DNA from: Apus apus | Taxonomy: Eukaryota; Chordata; Aves; Apodiformes; Apodidae | Direction of reading: 5' to 3' | Assembly: GCF_020740795.1 (NCBI RefSeq) | Contig: NC_067287.1 | Span: 11,051,501 to 11,115,500, forward strand | Length of the DNA stretch: 64,000 nt | The notes under the pieces: generated by a model | What the model was told of the DNA's origin: nothing | Database searches by the model: none | The model's input: only the letters and a program-made list of their open reading frames with translations | Part shown: piece by piece, positions 25,701 to 40,218 of the stretch | How the letters are laid out: each line of letters starts with the position of its first letter | Numbering within the stretch: position 1 is the first letter of the stretch | Translations under genes and position numbers: made by a program

Positions 25701-28700
25701 AGTGGCTCATACTGCAGCCCATGTGGCTGATTTTCTCCATCCAGGATATGACAAGTGTTCGTTGCTGCACAAATTGGGAGCTACTAGGAATCATCCTTGT
25801 TGCAAGCAAGTAGACCTCAGGCCTGTATCTTTCATGGACTTAGACATATTTCTCTTTGCCTGCTTCTAAGAACACAGTCTCATGTAACCCACTGAGCTAC
25901 CTGGCTAGATTCCAGCACCAAACTTTGTTTCCCAACCAGTTATAGTTACACTTGCTGAAAACAGTAATTTTCTGTTTGGAAGCAGGGCAGAATTCTTACC
26001 TGTGTAAATCTAGCACTTGTGCCAACCAGTCCAGTGAGAGCAATGCAATCTTCAGTTGGCTTCTGGTTTTGGATGCATCCCTACAGTGAGGGACAGTCAT
26101 GACAGGTAGAGGAATCAAAGTATATTTGCAACAGAATTTAAGCTCCATTTCTGTATTTCTGTTCCAAGTTTGTTAAAGATACTTTGGGATAGCTTGGAAG
26201 AGGCGAGAGAATATAGTAATGAGTTGGACCACAGTGTCCACAGTGCAAATCATTTTAATTTTAGGTAGGTACATTGTCTCAGAAGAGCATGGACCTCACT
26301 GTGCTGAAGAATCAGACAAAGGACAGCCAGCTGTGGTGCCTCAGTTTCTGTAGCCAGATGGTGATGTTTGGAGGAGCGAGGGAAGAAATAGCATAAACCA
26401 CCATGAGATAACAGAGACAGTTCAGAAAGGAACCATCTCCTCCATGTCTGAAGGCTTGTTCTTCCACATCTGATGTTTTACTGTGGTCATGGAAAAAAAA
26501 CAGCTTAAGACTTTCTTCCACTGTATTGTCAGCATTTTTAAAATAAATTATTTTATAGTATATTTTCAGTATTTCCAAAGATGTACAGTTTACTCTTAAT
26601 CATGATAAGTTGAGAAAAGCACAACTATTTAGGCTGGGGAGCTTTTGTCACTAGTAGCTAGCTGATCATACAGCTGAACAAGTCTTGAAAAAACTATCCA
26701 GTTTGGGCAGCAAAGCTGGTTTCAGGTTATGTCCATTACTGTATCAGCTTCCAAATATAGGGTATACATGAAAAATTGTATTCAACGTGAAATGTTCATT
26801 ACTGGCCTCTGTGAAACATCTCTCCTGCTCCAAGGAACTTAAAAGGAGCAGCTCAGCAGCTGCAATGTCAGTACTGGATCATGTAGCCTCTAGATTTGTC
26901 TCGTAGGCACACAGGAGGTAAGATGCAGGAGTTCATTTTTACAAAGCACATTCTGTGAAGTTCACATCTGGACTTTCCAATGATGTGGGAAGAAAAGGAA
27001 CTCTTGCAATACATTCCATCAAGCTATTAAAAGGTCATTTTCCCTTTATGGAACACTCGAGAAGTCCAGGAGAGTTGAGTTTAAGCCATATATAATTCCC
27101 TGTTCCGAATTCTTAGGCAATGAATGTCTATAATCCAGTGCTTTATTCAAAGAACTGGGGATGGTGCAAGCTCCCTGCAGACACAGGATTGCTGGCTTGC
27201 TACAGTGTCCAAATTGATCAAAGACTTCATAAGGAACAAAGGTGCCTTACTTGCTGAAGTGGAGCCTGTGCTGCACCTGTGTGTGTGTGAATAAACTACC
27301 TGGGACACTAACTGGGGTCAAGTGGCAGCAGCACTCAGCTCTGTTTGAAAGAATGGGTTTAAAGCTCATGGAGCATTTCACAAAATAGCAGTGATTGCTT
27401 CTGGTACAAGTACCTTTCTTAAGTTGTTGACTTATCCAGGCATCCTTCACAAGGGTGATATTTTTTTCCTTAGAAGGGAAAGAAATATTTCCCTGTTCAA
27501 ATCTGACTGGTTAGATCAGAAAAACAGATTAAGGAAAAAAAAATAAAAATTGTATGTTTAGTCACTTCAGTGGTTTCCCCAAATAAGGCCAAGGAATATT
27601 GAAGTTTGAACAGGCCAGCCAGCACAGCCTGCACACCTAACACCACATCAGAACCACAACCTATAGGAAGAGTTGAAAATGTCACATCATCTCTGGAATA
27701 TTAAAGTAGGTATAACAGACAGTTCAGTCCAAACACATTTAGCTCTAAACCATCGTAAGGTAGGTCAGACTGCCCACATTAATGACCTGTTTCTGACTAA
27801 ATTCAAGGCATCTCAGGTGGTTCTTGGTCAAAATTAATGCATCTTCACCAGAGTTGAGTAATTCCTTCAGTAATTTCTTTGCACAGCTTAGTCCTAGTGT
27901 CAGTTTTCCTTTAGCCAGATTCAGGGATATTCAGTAATCTTTACTTGTATGAGTGAGTCAGGTATTTTGCCTGCCAAGCCTCAGGTACAGGGGAGTCAAA
28001 CAAATAGCAGGTGAGGTCTTATTGCTGATCTTCCTTTATCTGGTTTTAAGGTGAAATAAATAGTGATAGTAACTTCCATGACTGTTCTTATGATTTGAGC
28101 TGTAACCAGGCAAGAGCCCAAAGAGAACAACTTGTCCTTTTCCCCAGCCTTCAGTGAGCATTATGTTTGTTCCTGTCTGTCTTCAGAATAAGAATAATTA
28201 TGCTTATTTATTTAAAAATGTGCGCACTTGTACACATATGATACATACACATAATGCATAAGCTGATAAATCTTTTTGGTAGAGAAGAAAATAGTTTTCT
28301 CAATTTTTAGTTTCCAGATTTCTTTTAATCTGTGAAAACTGACTATTTCTGCAGTCTGCACCTCCAGTTACTGGCACTTCTCTGTTACACTTGTCAGGAG
28401 TCCTCAAAGGCTTCCCAGTAAGCTATGGTGCAGCTATGAGGAGAGCTGTCTTCATCAGGTTATCTTTGCACAGATGTGGGTTAGTCAATCCACATGGTCA
28501 GGCACTGCTTTCCCTTCCAGACTTTAAGAGAAGTGCCACAGCTACGTGGTCTTTGTCAGGAATTAAATCATAAGTAGAGAAGATGGTGTCAACTGTGAAC
28601 TTCAGATCTATACAGTTGTTGTGGTTGTATCTAAATGCACCTTCAGTGAATGATTTCACATGTTTGAAGATCAAACACCAAGTTGGACAGAAAACCAAAT

Positions 28701-31700
28701 GCTTTTGCAGATATATTCTCCTTAAGAGGACACAGAGTGGAGACAATATTATACCCCTAGTTTCTCCAGCTGTACTCTTAACTGTTTGTCCTGACACCGG
28801 GCTTCAGGCACAGCACACAGCCACACAACAACCCCCCAGTCATGAAGTGACACCAGTAGTAGTGCAGGTTCACCAGCAATGTAACATGCTGAAAATCTTT
28901 TTGCACGTGTGAACGTCCATCACTGAAGTTTTCACACTGTGCTCCAAAGACAGTGTAAAAATTACATTTTACCAACCAGCAAATAAGCACCCTCATCTAG
29001 CTAAAGTGTAGTGGCCATCTGTGCTAGAGTTGATGTTATGTGGTTTATAGGCCTTTAAAACATTCACATGTCTAAAGACTACTTATATGTGCTATTTCTT
29101 TTAAGACTCCTGGTTTTGTCCAAGCCCAAGATAAGTTCTGGCTGCTTTCTGCTGCAATCATACAGCCAAAGCATATATTTTCTTACTGCCTCCTCCCAGA
29201 TTCTATTCTGTATTTAGAAGCTAGCAGTGGTGGTTTTGGACTTGCAATTATGATATTAAGCTAAGTGTAAAATATTTTTATTGGCATAATACAGAATATA
29301 AATAGCTTTAACATCAGTTTCAGGTTCTCTTTATTCCCATGGGGAATGCCCAGCTCTCTTTCATAGTTAAGTCTCAGAACTAAGATCATCTCAACATCAC
29401 CACTGCCCCAGCACCCCTATTCTAAGAAACACAAGTGAAGCAGTGCCAAGAACTCTGCTCTGTCCCCCAAAGACTTCAGACAGACAAGACAAAATCATTG
29501 CTTGGTGCAGACATTCACATACATTCCCTCAACCTTGATCCCCTTTCCCTCCCAATCTACAGAGGTGCAGCAGTTCTCCATGATACTGGGCTCTCTGCAG
29601 CATTCGTGTTGTCTCCAACCAAAGCACATATTTCTATTAAGGTATTTTTTCACCATGGCATTTTTATGTCTCACAATGACCCCTGGGCCAGGGCTTGAAA
29701 CTTAAGGGCTACTGATTTTCACCTTCTCTTCAACACTAAGCACACAGGAATGGTGCCACCTATTCCAGGTGGAGCCTCCCTGTAAGTAGTGCAACTGGAG
29801 TTTAAGGGATTACTTTGATAGCAGCCATAGACTGACCAGCTCAGATCAGATTTTGAAGTTGGGCCTTTCAAAAGCACTGTTTTTATTTAACAAAGACTAT
29901 CCACTGTCACTCAATCTCATCTGCTCAGTGTATCACATACTTAACAAATACAGGCATTTCTCTGTTCAAGCTTCCTAGTTGAATTCTTCTCAAGAGCGTT
30001 CCTGAAGAGGGTCCTGCAACTACTGCTACACTGCTAAGAAGCCTCTGAGATGTCTCCCCTCAAGGATTCAATAAATGGCTGCCCGCCGTGTGTAAGCAGC
30101 AATGTGTCAGCTGAGGCCACAGCCAGCAGCAACATGGACCAAGGACTCACAGCCCAGCCCTTCATTCGCTGTGTTCCATGAACACACCCAGAACACTCCC
30201 TCGCTTGCAATCACCGTCTTTACTCCACTCTCGTCTCTGCCACCTCATAGCCTGACCCTAATCCTTACAAAAGGGATAAGATGGTCCCCTGAGAAAGCAC
30301 AGCTTGGAGAGGCAGGCTCAGAGCACGTTCACTACAGCAGAGCCTCTCTCCTAGCAGCTGGCAGCTCTCGGGAACAAGAGCAGGAATCGTCACCACAAAC
30401 CCTCTGAGGAGCCTCCGACACCGTTCATGCAGACAGTCCCAGGCCATGTACGGAAGAGCTGCTATTGTTAGTGCCACTCAGGAAATGTTCTAGGGAGTGT
30501 GTAATTGTTTACGCTCAGATTCTTTTATCAAAGCTTAATTAACTGCAGTTACAACACATGTTCACCATTAATATTTTAAATTACTGAGATTTTTTTTAAA
30601 TCTACACTTGTCAGTCTTCTTAGAAACTTCCACCAAAGGTTCAAACATGATAGGATATAGTCCTGTGTTTGCATCACTAGCCCCATCTTGCTTAAGGGTC
30701 TTCAAGTATCATTTTAGGTGACTTCTACATGTCATGCCCATGAGAGTACAAGAGGGACCATTTCTAAAAGCTATGTGATGATGTTTTAATTTTCTTCCTT
30801 TGTGAACCTCTCTGGGCACTGCTAAATCACTGTTTTGCCCAGCTACAACAAAAGCTGTAGTCATCCAACCCAACTGCAGAAAGTAGTTACTTGGGATTTG
30901 GCCACATCTTCCGAATACACTGTTTCGTCAGTCATTTCATCCCACAAAAGAAGCCACAATGAGAAACATCTTGTTTCTTAAATCCAGAGACTACTTCTAA
31001 AAGTCAAGAAATTTTCCCCCCAGTTGGCTTCTTCAACTGGATCCCCTCTGTTGAAGTAACTGAGCAGCAGCTTCTTCACCCTCTAAACAGGACCATATCT
31101 AGCCTAAATGTCCTGAAAGACTAGTTTTCCTTTTCCAGAGACCTAGGAGGACTGCAAATGCAAGTCATTTTACAGTGCCTGGGTTTTGTTGAAAAATCAG
31201 CCAGGACTCCAAAAATTAGCCAGAAGAACTTCTACTTTAGAAAATTACAGGCTTGAAAGAAGACTCATTACTTGGGTCACAAGGCTTGAAGCTGATCATT
31301 CTCAGCCTATGCTCTAGACAGTCTGGCTGTGTAGTATGCCTAGTGATTAAAGATTTCATGTTTGTGGCTTTGCAGGATTTTAGTTTCAGAAGGAGTTATT
31401 CTAACAGCTTAAGGGGACATTAACTAGTCTTGTTTTCATCCACCTCTTGCAAATATTGACAATTCAATGAGGGTCACAATTAATGCAGTCCTTCTGTGCA
31501 TTATTGCACTTACGTTGATGAAATCTGGAAACATCATTCCATTACCATTGAGAAGACAGCAATTTATTTTTTTTCTGGAGCAGTCATGCATTTCTTGGTC
31601 TAATCTTTGTGGCTTTATGCTTATATATTAAAGCCTCTCCCTTTGCTTCCTGCCATTACTTCTCTCCTTGCAAATATCATATTCTGCATGGTTATGCTCC

Positions 31701-32544
31701 TGTTTTCCTTCCAATGCAACCCTCACTGGAATAAGAGTCTTCCTTGGTTACCCACTGGAGGAAACAAATTCTTACCATAATGGCATCTGAATGTCTGTGG
31801 GTAGTTCATTATAAATCATGGCTCCAGCTCCCAACGACACTCTATTTCCAAGCCAAGTTCTCCAAAGAACACTCATAAAAGTTTTTGTACTTGAGATCAG
31901 TTTAAGTGTTTGGGCTCCAAGCCTGTGAAGGCACTCTGCATCTCAGTTTTAGGATCAGGACCTGTATTTGTTACATTATTCAGTGCTTACACTATTTAAC
32001 AGAGAAATTAATAGCTTAAGGGATGTTTTAACCAAGCTTGCAGTTATTATTCACTTCTTGCTCCATGCATAATCAATAATAAATGGCAATATTCTCATGA
32101 TTCAGTCCCAGTGTATTTACTGAAGGCTTCCATTGATCAAGACAATATTAGGACTACTTCTGGAAGAGTACCTAGATTTTAACGAAAAGTTATGTTTTCC
32201 ACGGGCAGGAAAGAACTTAAAGTGTTGTCCCAGAGTAGTTAAAGAGGAAGATTTAACTCCATACTCCTTAGCTTCCTTTGGTGAGGGCAGCAAATGTTTT
32301 TTTTCTACAGATGAAGCACGACTAGTGATAATCACCACAGTGAAATCTATGCAACTCACATGCGTGGGCTCTGTTGGTTAGTTCAGAAGTGCTGTGTTAT
32401 TCTTTTATCATCACCTCCCCCAAGGGATCAGTACCAAGATGACCTCTCCTGACCCATAATTTGTATATTTTGGAGAAAGACAAGCTTCTTAAAACATGCC
32501 CTAGACATCTGGAGAAGGTGCAAGCTGTTGACTGTGGTGGTCCT

Positions 32545-32555
32545 GGGAAATTCCC
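32545..32555. promoter_or_regulatory. Palindromic kappa-B-like site
   Basis: GGGAAATTCCC is a perfect NF-kappa-B palindrome in otherwise featureless intergenic DNA. Confidence 0.3.
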
Positions 32556-35500
32556 ATGTAGACCTGGAGCTGCCTTGGGACAGGTCTTTCTCCTGCACTG
32601 CTGAGCTCTGATGCTGGACCTGCTACCTGCATCATTAGATTTCAGATGCAGTTCTCCTCAAGATCTCAAAGCAAAATGAAGACACTACGTTTTGTAAAAC
32701 ATACATACAGTAAAACTTGCTATGTTATATGACTTTTGAAGCTTTGTGGCTCTCTCAGCATCATTCTAATCATCTGAAAACTCGATTAAGCATGAATGAG
32801 TGCTCTGAAGATTGCAAGGTAGGATAGTTCTGCCTACATGTGTCCAGGAATACTATCTCTTCCCTCATTGCTCAAGGAAAGGGCTCAGGCCCAGCTTCTT
32901 ACAGTGACAGTGAATGGCAGCGAGAGCCAGGCTGGGACTAAAAGGAGGTAAGAGACAGAGTATCAGCTGAGGCAGGGAGAACATTTCTTTTGTAGCTATA
33001 GGAGGACACACCATTCTGCACAACTTACAACAGGACTCAGCTGGCTGGTTAGATAGTCTTGTCTTTCCATTTCCAGAATGACTGAGTCAATGAAACACCT
33101 AAGGCACAACTACATAGTCAGGAGTCATCACAATTTGTGTTCTATTACTTTTAGCATTTCCTCTGTAATTTTATTTTCAATTAATTGTTGCTAGAATGCC
33201 TTTGTTTTCTGCTGAAATGTGCCTGGTCCTACGAAGGATTTCAGTTAAGTCTAGCAGGCATGAGGTGTGCTGTTTCTTTGGAAATATCAAATCTAATTAA
33301 AATGGCAATGCAGATATAATGCCCTTGGGTGCCTGTAACCCAAGGCATATTTGGGATGCTGGGAGATGGGATAATTTCTCATCAATCTGTAAAGGTCATT
33401 TTGGGGACTAGTGGCAAGACACAGAGAAGCCAGATGTTGTTAATGCTCTCAAGCAAGGGACAGAAAGCGGAGAGATAACCGCTGACATCAGGAAGCCCTG
33501 GACTGCCATCAGCTAACACTATTTAAATATTAATTATTAGAGGCTGTGTGACTTCTCCAGTAGGCATCAAACTGCTGAGTAACTTACTCCCTTTTCTGGT
33601 GAGTCTGGGTCCAGTCCCTGCACCATTTCCTCGGATACACTTTCAGGATGTCAGCCCCTCAGCAGTGAAGGAAGTGCCGAGGGCTGAACAGTGCTCTGGG
33701 AACATCCACTCCACAGGGACATGGGGCACTAGCCCCTCCCTGGCAGAGACACCCCACCTGCACAGCAGGTACTTCTCCAGACTACCACTTTTCTTTTGCA
33801 CTTTTCTGTTGCTGTGCCACATTGCTGTTCATTGCATTCTTCAGCAAAACTCTTCAGCATTTATTTTATATTTTTTTTTAGTGGGGGATTCCAAGCTTCT
33901 TCTTACTTCTTGACAAGAATATTTTCCCCTAGATGTATTAATTTATATATTTAAAAAACAGGTTTCCCTTCTTTTAATGTGGGTTTTATTTAATTGTTTT
34001 TCTTCTTTTGTCTCCCTTTACATATTTTTGAAAAGTTACATTTGGCTCTTCACCACACCTTGTTTCCTGTCTTTTAAAGAACTCTCTCTCTGACTATAGT
34101 GCTTCTATGCAAGTAGTGGTAAATCCTGAACCATGAGTTTATATCTGGTATGCTCTCATACAATCCATAATGAAACTGGAGAAATTCTTAACACCCAAAA
34201 CAGGTAACTAATTGCTTTTTATATCATTTTAGCCTTTTGGCTTCAATAATAGATGATACAGTGCCTTGGAAGCTAATTATATTCTCTGGTAACTGGTATT
34301 TCATTCAGTTGTAAATATGTTGCCTTGAAGATTCTACTGATATGCCATGGTCTTGTACTGGCAGGCAAATAATGGGACAGCCTGACAAGCTTTCTTTGGT
34401 AGCATACTTAATTCCACAAACCTACTGTCCCTTCTTAATTACCTTCTCTCTAAACTGTACATATGCACAGACACATTAAAAGCAGATGATATTGCTTCCA
34501 TAAAAATGCTAAACTTTGTTATTCAGCTTTACTGAAGGCAAATGAGTTCTGGACAAAGCTGATGCCTTGGTTTAAGATGGTGTGTAAAGAGGAAATGGGC
34601 TTTCCACAGCAGCTGTAGAGCCTGAAGCTTCAGGTACAGGTGTGTTAACAACACTCAATCTGTTAGTACTTAGGCAGTTTTCAATAATGTAATTAATCAG
34701 GTATTTTTTTTGCTTAGCATGTGTTTTTTAGATATATTTGATTGATTGTTGTTTTCAACCCATCATTACGTTTGCCTTAACGAGATTAACTTACTAAAAA
34801 GTGTAGTTCTATGAATAAACAAATTCTTTTACATGCTCAGTTCTTGAAATGTAACAAAATATATTTAAACACTTTTGGAGGAAAAAGGTATTGCACTGGA
34901 GAAACTGTTAAAGCTTTTATTACAAGATCTGTTACAAATCATATAGCCCTTTAATGCTTCTACTGATGAACTGGAGACCTATTCGAGTCTAAGTCTCTAG
35001 CTCATTCTGTTAATTAATGAAGGCAATTTTTCTGTGAAGTCACATGACTATTTGTATTGTTGTGAGGCTAAAAGCCTGCAAACTGGGTTCTCTTTTAGAA
35101 GATAAGGAATAAGTGTAGAGAAAAAGGCAGTGTAAAGCTTGTAGTCCTGAAAGTCTAGTACAAATAGGCAAAGAGTGTGTGTAATTTATTATTATTAGAA
35201 CCTTTTTTAAAAGCAGGGAAGCTGAGTTATAGAAAGCTGCCCAAATCAGGTTACATTGTAAATCTGTGGCAAAGAAATTAAAATGTTTCTTAAGCTGCAT
35301 GGATGTGGTGAAAACATTTCTCTTTGATGTGACTAAGCTACCTCTAATTTCCAATTTTCATCTGAGAGACACATTTATGTTACTAATGAACTTGTACTCC
35401 AGGCTAAAAGCAGTATTTGCAACATATAAACACGTCAAACAGTTCCAGTTCAAAATTTATCTCTGGCAACAAAACATATAGGCTGAGGGGTTTTTCTACA

Positions 35501-36631
35501 GTTTATTTTGGGGGTTGATTTTGGAGTCTTTTTATGTAATTTCTAAACCCCAACCAGTTGGATTTTTTAGGATGAAATGAACACAGTATTTCAACTGCAG
35601 CAAGCATGTTTCCTAACTTAGATGTAGTGAAAAAAAGACAGCTAGTAGGAAGCCTCTTGAATTTCCATTAAGGGGCAAAAATGTAATTTATTTATTTATT
35701 TTTATATTTTTATTTTAATGCCTACAAAATCAATGTGAATTGGCAAGTCTGGAGACCAACACTCTATTCACACATGGAAATGTCCATTACTCTTCCATGC
35801 TTTTCACTGCTACCCAGAAACCGCAGGTGGCCAGCAAGGTTGTTCTTTCTGTTGAAACACTCATCAAGTCTGAGAAAGTGGCCTGTGAGAGTGCTAAGTC
35901 AGTGCTGCTAGTAAGGTAAGTAGCCTGGACAATAATCTGATTTAAGAATAATTAAGATGTAAGAAGGAGAAATGCTTCTGGGTCTTGAAAAAAACCAACC
36001 CACACCACTTCATAAGATTATGACAGTAGCTTTCAAAAGACACAGATAAACCCTTTTCTGTAAAAGTAGTTCACTGAGTGTGGGAGAAACACTGAATCTC
36101 ATTTGTTTCAGCAGGTATACTGATAGACAGCAAGATATTACCATAATTCATCTGGATGTAGCACCTTAAACATTGTCTTAGTTGGGCCCTGGTTTTATTT
36201 CTTCATCTTTCTGGTAGACATTTTGCAACACTCCAGTAGAAACATCCATCCTGATGGAATGACATTAGAGGCCTGGGGATGTAAGCAAGCTGTGGTTAGT
36301 ACATGGAAACTTTGGGAAAAGCTTGAAAATAGTGTTTATTGGAAGAATTTCTGCCCTCCTCTACTCCTCTCCTTTATTTCTGTGGTTCACCAAAAACGTA
36401 TTCAGCCCATTGAGCTGTCACAGCCGTCAGTCTTCAAATACTTCAAGCTCATTCAAAACAATTGTGTTCTTTTTAAAAAATAATAATCATAGTTGACATC
36501 TGCATTGCAATGACATCTTAGTCTGTTTTGGAAGTCAGAGAGGTAAACTAGCAGCCATTTTTCCAGATTAAGGTTTGGAAAGATCCCAGTTCTCTGTTTA
36601 ATGACTAAATATTTCCTTAGTGCTAAAGACA

Positions 36632-36677
36632 GTCACACACACATACACACACATATGTGTATTTATATATGCATGCA
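36632..36677. repeat. CA/TA simple repeat
   Basis: Imperfect (CA)n passes into TATGTGTATTTATATATGCA, a short degenerate microsatellite. Confidence 0.8.
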
Positions 36678-39158
36678 TCTAGAGGCAAAATAATCCTGTG
36701 GCCACAACATTCTTTTTAAGAGACTCTAATATTGTGTTAATCCTTATGGTGGAATAACAGAGCATTAGTCACAGTTTTCTGTATCAGAAGCGCTTCCAGA
36801 AACAAAATCCGCAAAGTACACACTTTTACCCCAGTCAAATTCCAGCTCTGCCAGCAGGGATATACACTGGATGTCTTAATGAATGCCAGGTACAAAATAC
36901 CTACCCGCAGCTGCCTTCCTTTCCCAGCTAACAGCTTGTGCTGGAGCAGCATCAAAGCTGACTACAGGCATAACAAATGTATGCACCTGCATAGAGTAAT
37001 TACCAAGGTTAATGCCAGGATGTATTAGCTTCAGTGCTTTTGTGAAAGAAGTATGGATTAACTCACAGCATTCAGCTTATTATAGCTGTCTCACTGCACA
37101 TTCAGTTTTTATGAGCACTTATAAAGCAATATCCATCTATGTTCCTTTTTTATTTCTGATGATGGAGTCCTTCAGCTGTGACATTGGAGTGTACTTCAAA
37201 GCAACTCCTTTGTCTGCTTCCCTCCTTCTTCTTTTCTTTTTCCATTCCAAAATCACCATCAGTTTGCAGGTTACTGCTCATGTCCTGCCACCACACAAAC
37301 ACTTGTTGATCTATTTACAACTTTTATACATTGACTTTTTAGTGTCTTAGTATTGGTTTCTTCCTCATCATTTGGAACCTATGGGAATATTCGTTAGCCC
37401 TAAAAGACAGTTTAGACATTGTTTCTAAAAATTAAACTGGGGCTTTGACAACCAGGGCTGTCTGCAGCAGGTATCCATCTCAGGAGAACTGAATTTAGAC
37501 ACTAATGACTTGTGCTTAGTATTGTCCTATGCTGGACTAAATCTGGAAACACAGAAATGAAAAGCTGCTACTTCTGTAACCATTTTCTGTCCCCAAACCC
37601 AATTAACATTATTTTTGTTGTGAAGTTATAAATAATTGTCTGTGAAAATAGAGTAAAGATAAAAGTAAATTTGAGCTCTAATACTCTGCCTGCTTCTGCC
37701 TGTTTTGTCTAGACTGTGAGCAATGACAACCAGACAACATCTGAACTGTTAATTTAGTTTATTAGGGAAATAAGGCTTATATGGTCCTGGTATCTGTCTG
37801 TGTCCTCTTAATGACTTTGGAACTCATTGTCTGATTTCAAGCTAATGTGAAAGAAGTGGGAGTACAACAAGATAATTAAGCTACTACAATTAGAAATTGG
37901 ATAGAAAGGAGAGTTTAAATGCCCTGAAAGCCTGTTGCAGGAATGCACATATATTCTGACATTAAAAAATCCATACGGTCAAGATCTCATATAAATTTCC
38001 CCTCTGCAGTAAAAAAACAAACCTAGAATCCAAAATTGCAATTGGTCAAGAGATACAAATAAACAGTAAATCAAGCTTTTTCAGCTTTTTCAGGGAATTT
38101 GTTTATCTGCTGAAAAACACTACAGAGGAACTGAGATCAGATTGTCCTGAAGCTGGGCTGGGGCAGCCTGCAGAGCTGGCACAGCTTGGAACAGACACCA
38201 AGCTGCATAAATGCAGTGTGAAAACAGAGTGTTTACTGTAAGTGTACTGATTTGAATTTGACTGCCAAACATTTAGGAACTATAAGGGCATAAAACAGCT
38301 CATGACAAAAGTAGTACTTTTGATCAGAGATGATTTGAATACCTAATGTTTCTCTGCAGAGAAAAGAGATGCCAACTTTTGATGTCTGCAAATGCTCTGC
38401 TGCAAGGAAAACAATTAAGCTATTCTTAAAAGCTCCTTTTCCTAGTATGGATGAAAGAAAGAGCATAACTGGTAATAAGAAACTGCCCCTTGAGCTGTAA
38501 TTCATAGTGACACTGTACTAGAAGAGCAGTGGTGCAAGTGAGTGCAAGCAGATATGGTGTATTTTACACAAAGCATGTGGGGTGCGACCAGGAAGGCAAA
38601 CAGAGAAAACTCTGAGAAGAAGACTAGGTGAATTTCTTCCTTGGTACTGGACCATTAATAAATTTTGTGCTCAGGCTCTCCCCATTTTCAGCCCAAAAGT
38701 TTAGAGACTCTCTGAAGTTATTCTGTACTTAGCTTAAGGGTGGGTACGTGGGAGCCAACTGCTTTCCATCTACTCTCCTTGTGCCAGGCTTGCAGGCATG
38801 AAAAGTAGCTCATTAGCCCCCCCAAAAAAGATGTTTCCTGGGTGTCACATTAAAAATGCAACTCTGTCCTCTGGAAGTGCTAACAGTATAATAATAATAA
38901 TTGTCATGGAGCAAGCTCTGATTGTTATTTTGTGGCAGATGGAGCTCATTCATCCTTTCGGTCAGCCAGCTGCTGCTTTGGAAGTTGTCTAGATGGGGAA
39001 TTACTTTATTTAGGCTATAGGTAATTTATTTTCTATCCATAATGAAAACTAGGCCCACCTGCTTGCTGCCCTGCGTCTTTTTCAAAGCACTCGGCCGGTT
39101 TAACTCAACGCATCTGGGGGACCTTCTGGTTTGTAACCAGGGTGTTTTATTCCGGTAG

Positions 39159-39173
39159 CCGCGAGAGGGCAGT
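39159..39173 (+). promoter_or_regulatory. Strong CTCF-like motif
   Basis: CCGCGAGAGGGCAGT matches the CTCF core (CCGCGNGGNGGCAG class) at nearly every informative position. It lies alone in AT-rich DNA between CCDC14 and the second CpG island, a plausible place for a boundary between two genes. Occupancy is not shown by sequence. Confidence 0.6.
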
Positions 39174-40199
39174 GTTAAACACCATCTCCCTCTTCTCTAC
39201 ACGAGGATTATTGAGGGGTTTTTAGCATCTTCACGCCTTGGAAAACTATACTTTTTAAAGTTATACTCTAGACCCGCCTCCTCTGGTGGTGTAAGATGCT
39301 GATAGCAGAAGGATATATTAATTGTGTATTTACTGCAATTTACTCATTCCTTTGCAATGGCAAAAAGGAACAAGATTTCTGGTGTAGTTTTCAGCCCTGC
39401 ACCCAGATTTGAGGGGTCCCTTAACTCCTTTTGGGGAGAGAAGCAAAGAACGAGGGGGGTGTTTTTTGTAAGAAACAAAATTTAAGATGTCACAAATGAC
39501 TCTTCTGCCTCCTTTTCTTTTATGTTGGACCAGACAGGCAGTAGTCAACATTTGTTTAAAATCTACTTTCTCAGTACAAGGTTAGGAATGGAACTCCCTG
39601 CCACAAGACACGCTGGGACCAGAAAACGAGCATGACTTGAAAGAATCTGACTTCTTTCACGCCTATGGACCAGCAACACCAAGTCTTCACAATTAAAACA
39701 ATTCATTTTAAAAGGGTATTCGTGATTCTACTTTGAAGCTTAAGTAATCTCTTTAGAGCAGCCACGTAGGGGCTTGTTTTTATGCACTGCCTACTGTGTG
39801 GTGGTTGTGCTGCTCTGGGGAGCAGCAGGTGAGTGGCACGGAGCTGTGCTGGGGGGCTCCACTACCCTCAGCACCCAGCTATGCTGGCAGTCTCTCTGCC
39901 CAGCTCTCTCCTCATAATGCCACACAGACAAACTTATAGTATCCCTGTCTTAAAGCTTGTGCCTGGAATGTTACCCCAAAGGCTGTGAGGGTAACAAATA
40001 CTGATTTGGCAACCCCAGGTTTCTAAGGAATCGCGGAGTTGTTTCCTGCTTGGTGAAATTTCCTTTGTGCTGACTAAGCTTGTCATGCAAAGTAAGATCA
40101 AACAAGCTCTGAATCAAGCAAAGAGAAGCAGAGACCAAAACTTTCTCTATTGCTTTTACTTCTTAATATTACTATTCATTTTAAGCATCTGAAGTGCTG

Positions 40200-40218
40200 T
40201 TACGTCACTGCCCACGTG
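40200..40218. promoter_or_regulatory. CRE-like and E-box motifs side by side
   Basis: TTACGTCAC (CREB/ATF type) at 40200-40208 is followed by CACGTG at 40213-40218, about 1 kb after the CTCF-like motif. This could be part of a distal enhancer. Confidence 0.3.

Noticed and set aside
30000-30480. Possible LTR, because of an AATAAA in a moderately GC-rich block
   Set aside because: No TG...CA ends, no primer-binding site, no paired repeat and no retroviral coding sequence nearby.
33548-33913. 121-codon open frame in the intergenic interval
   Set aside because: Does not start with ATG, and has no motif or splice support.
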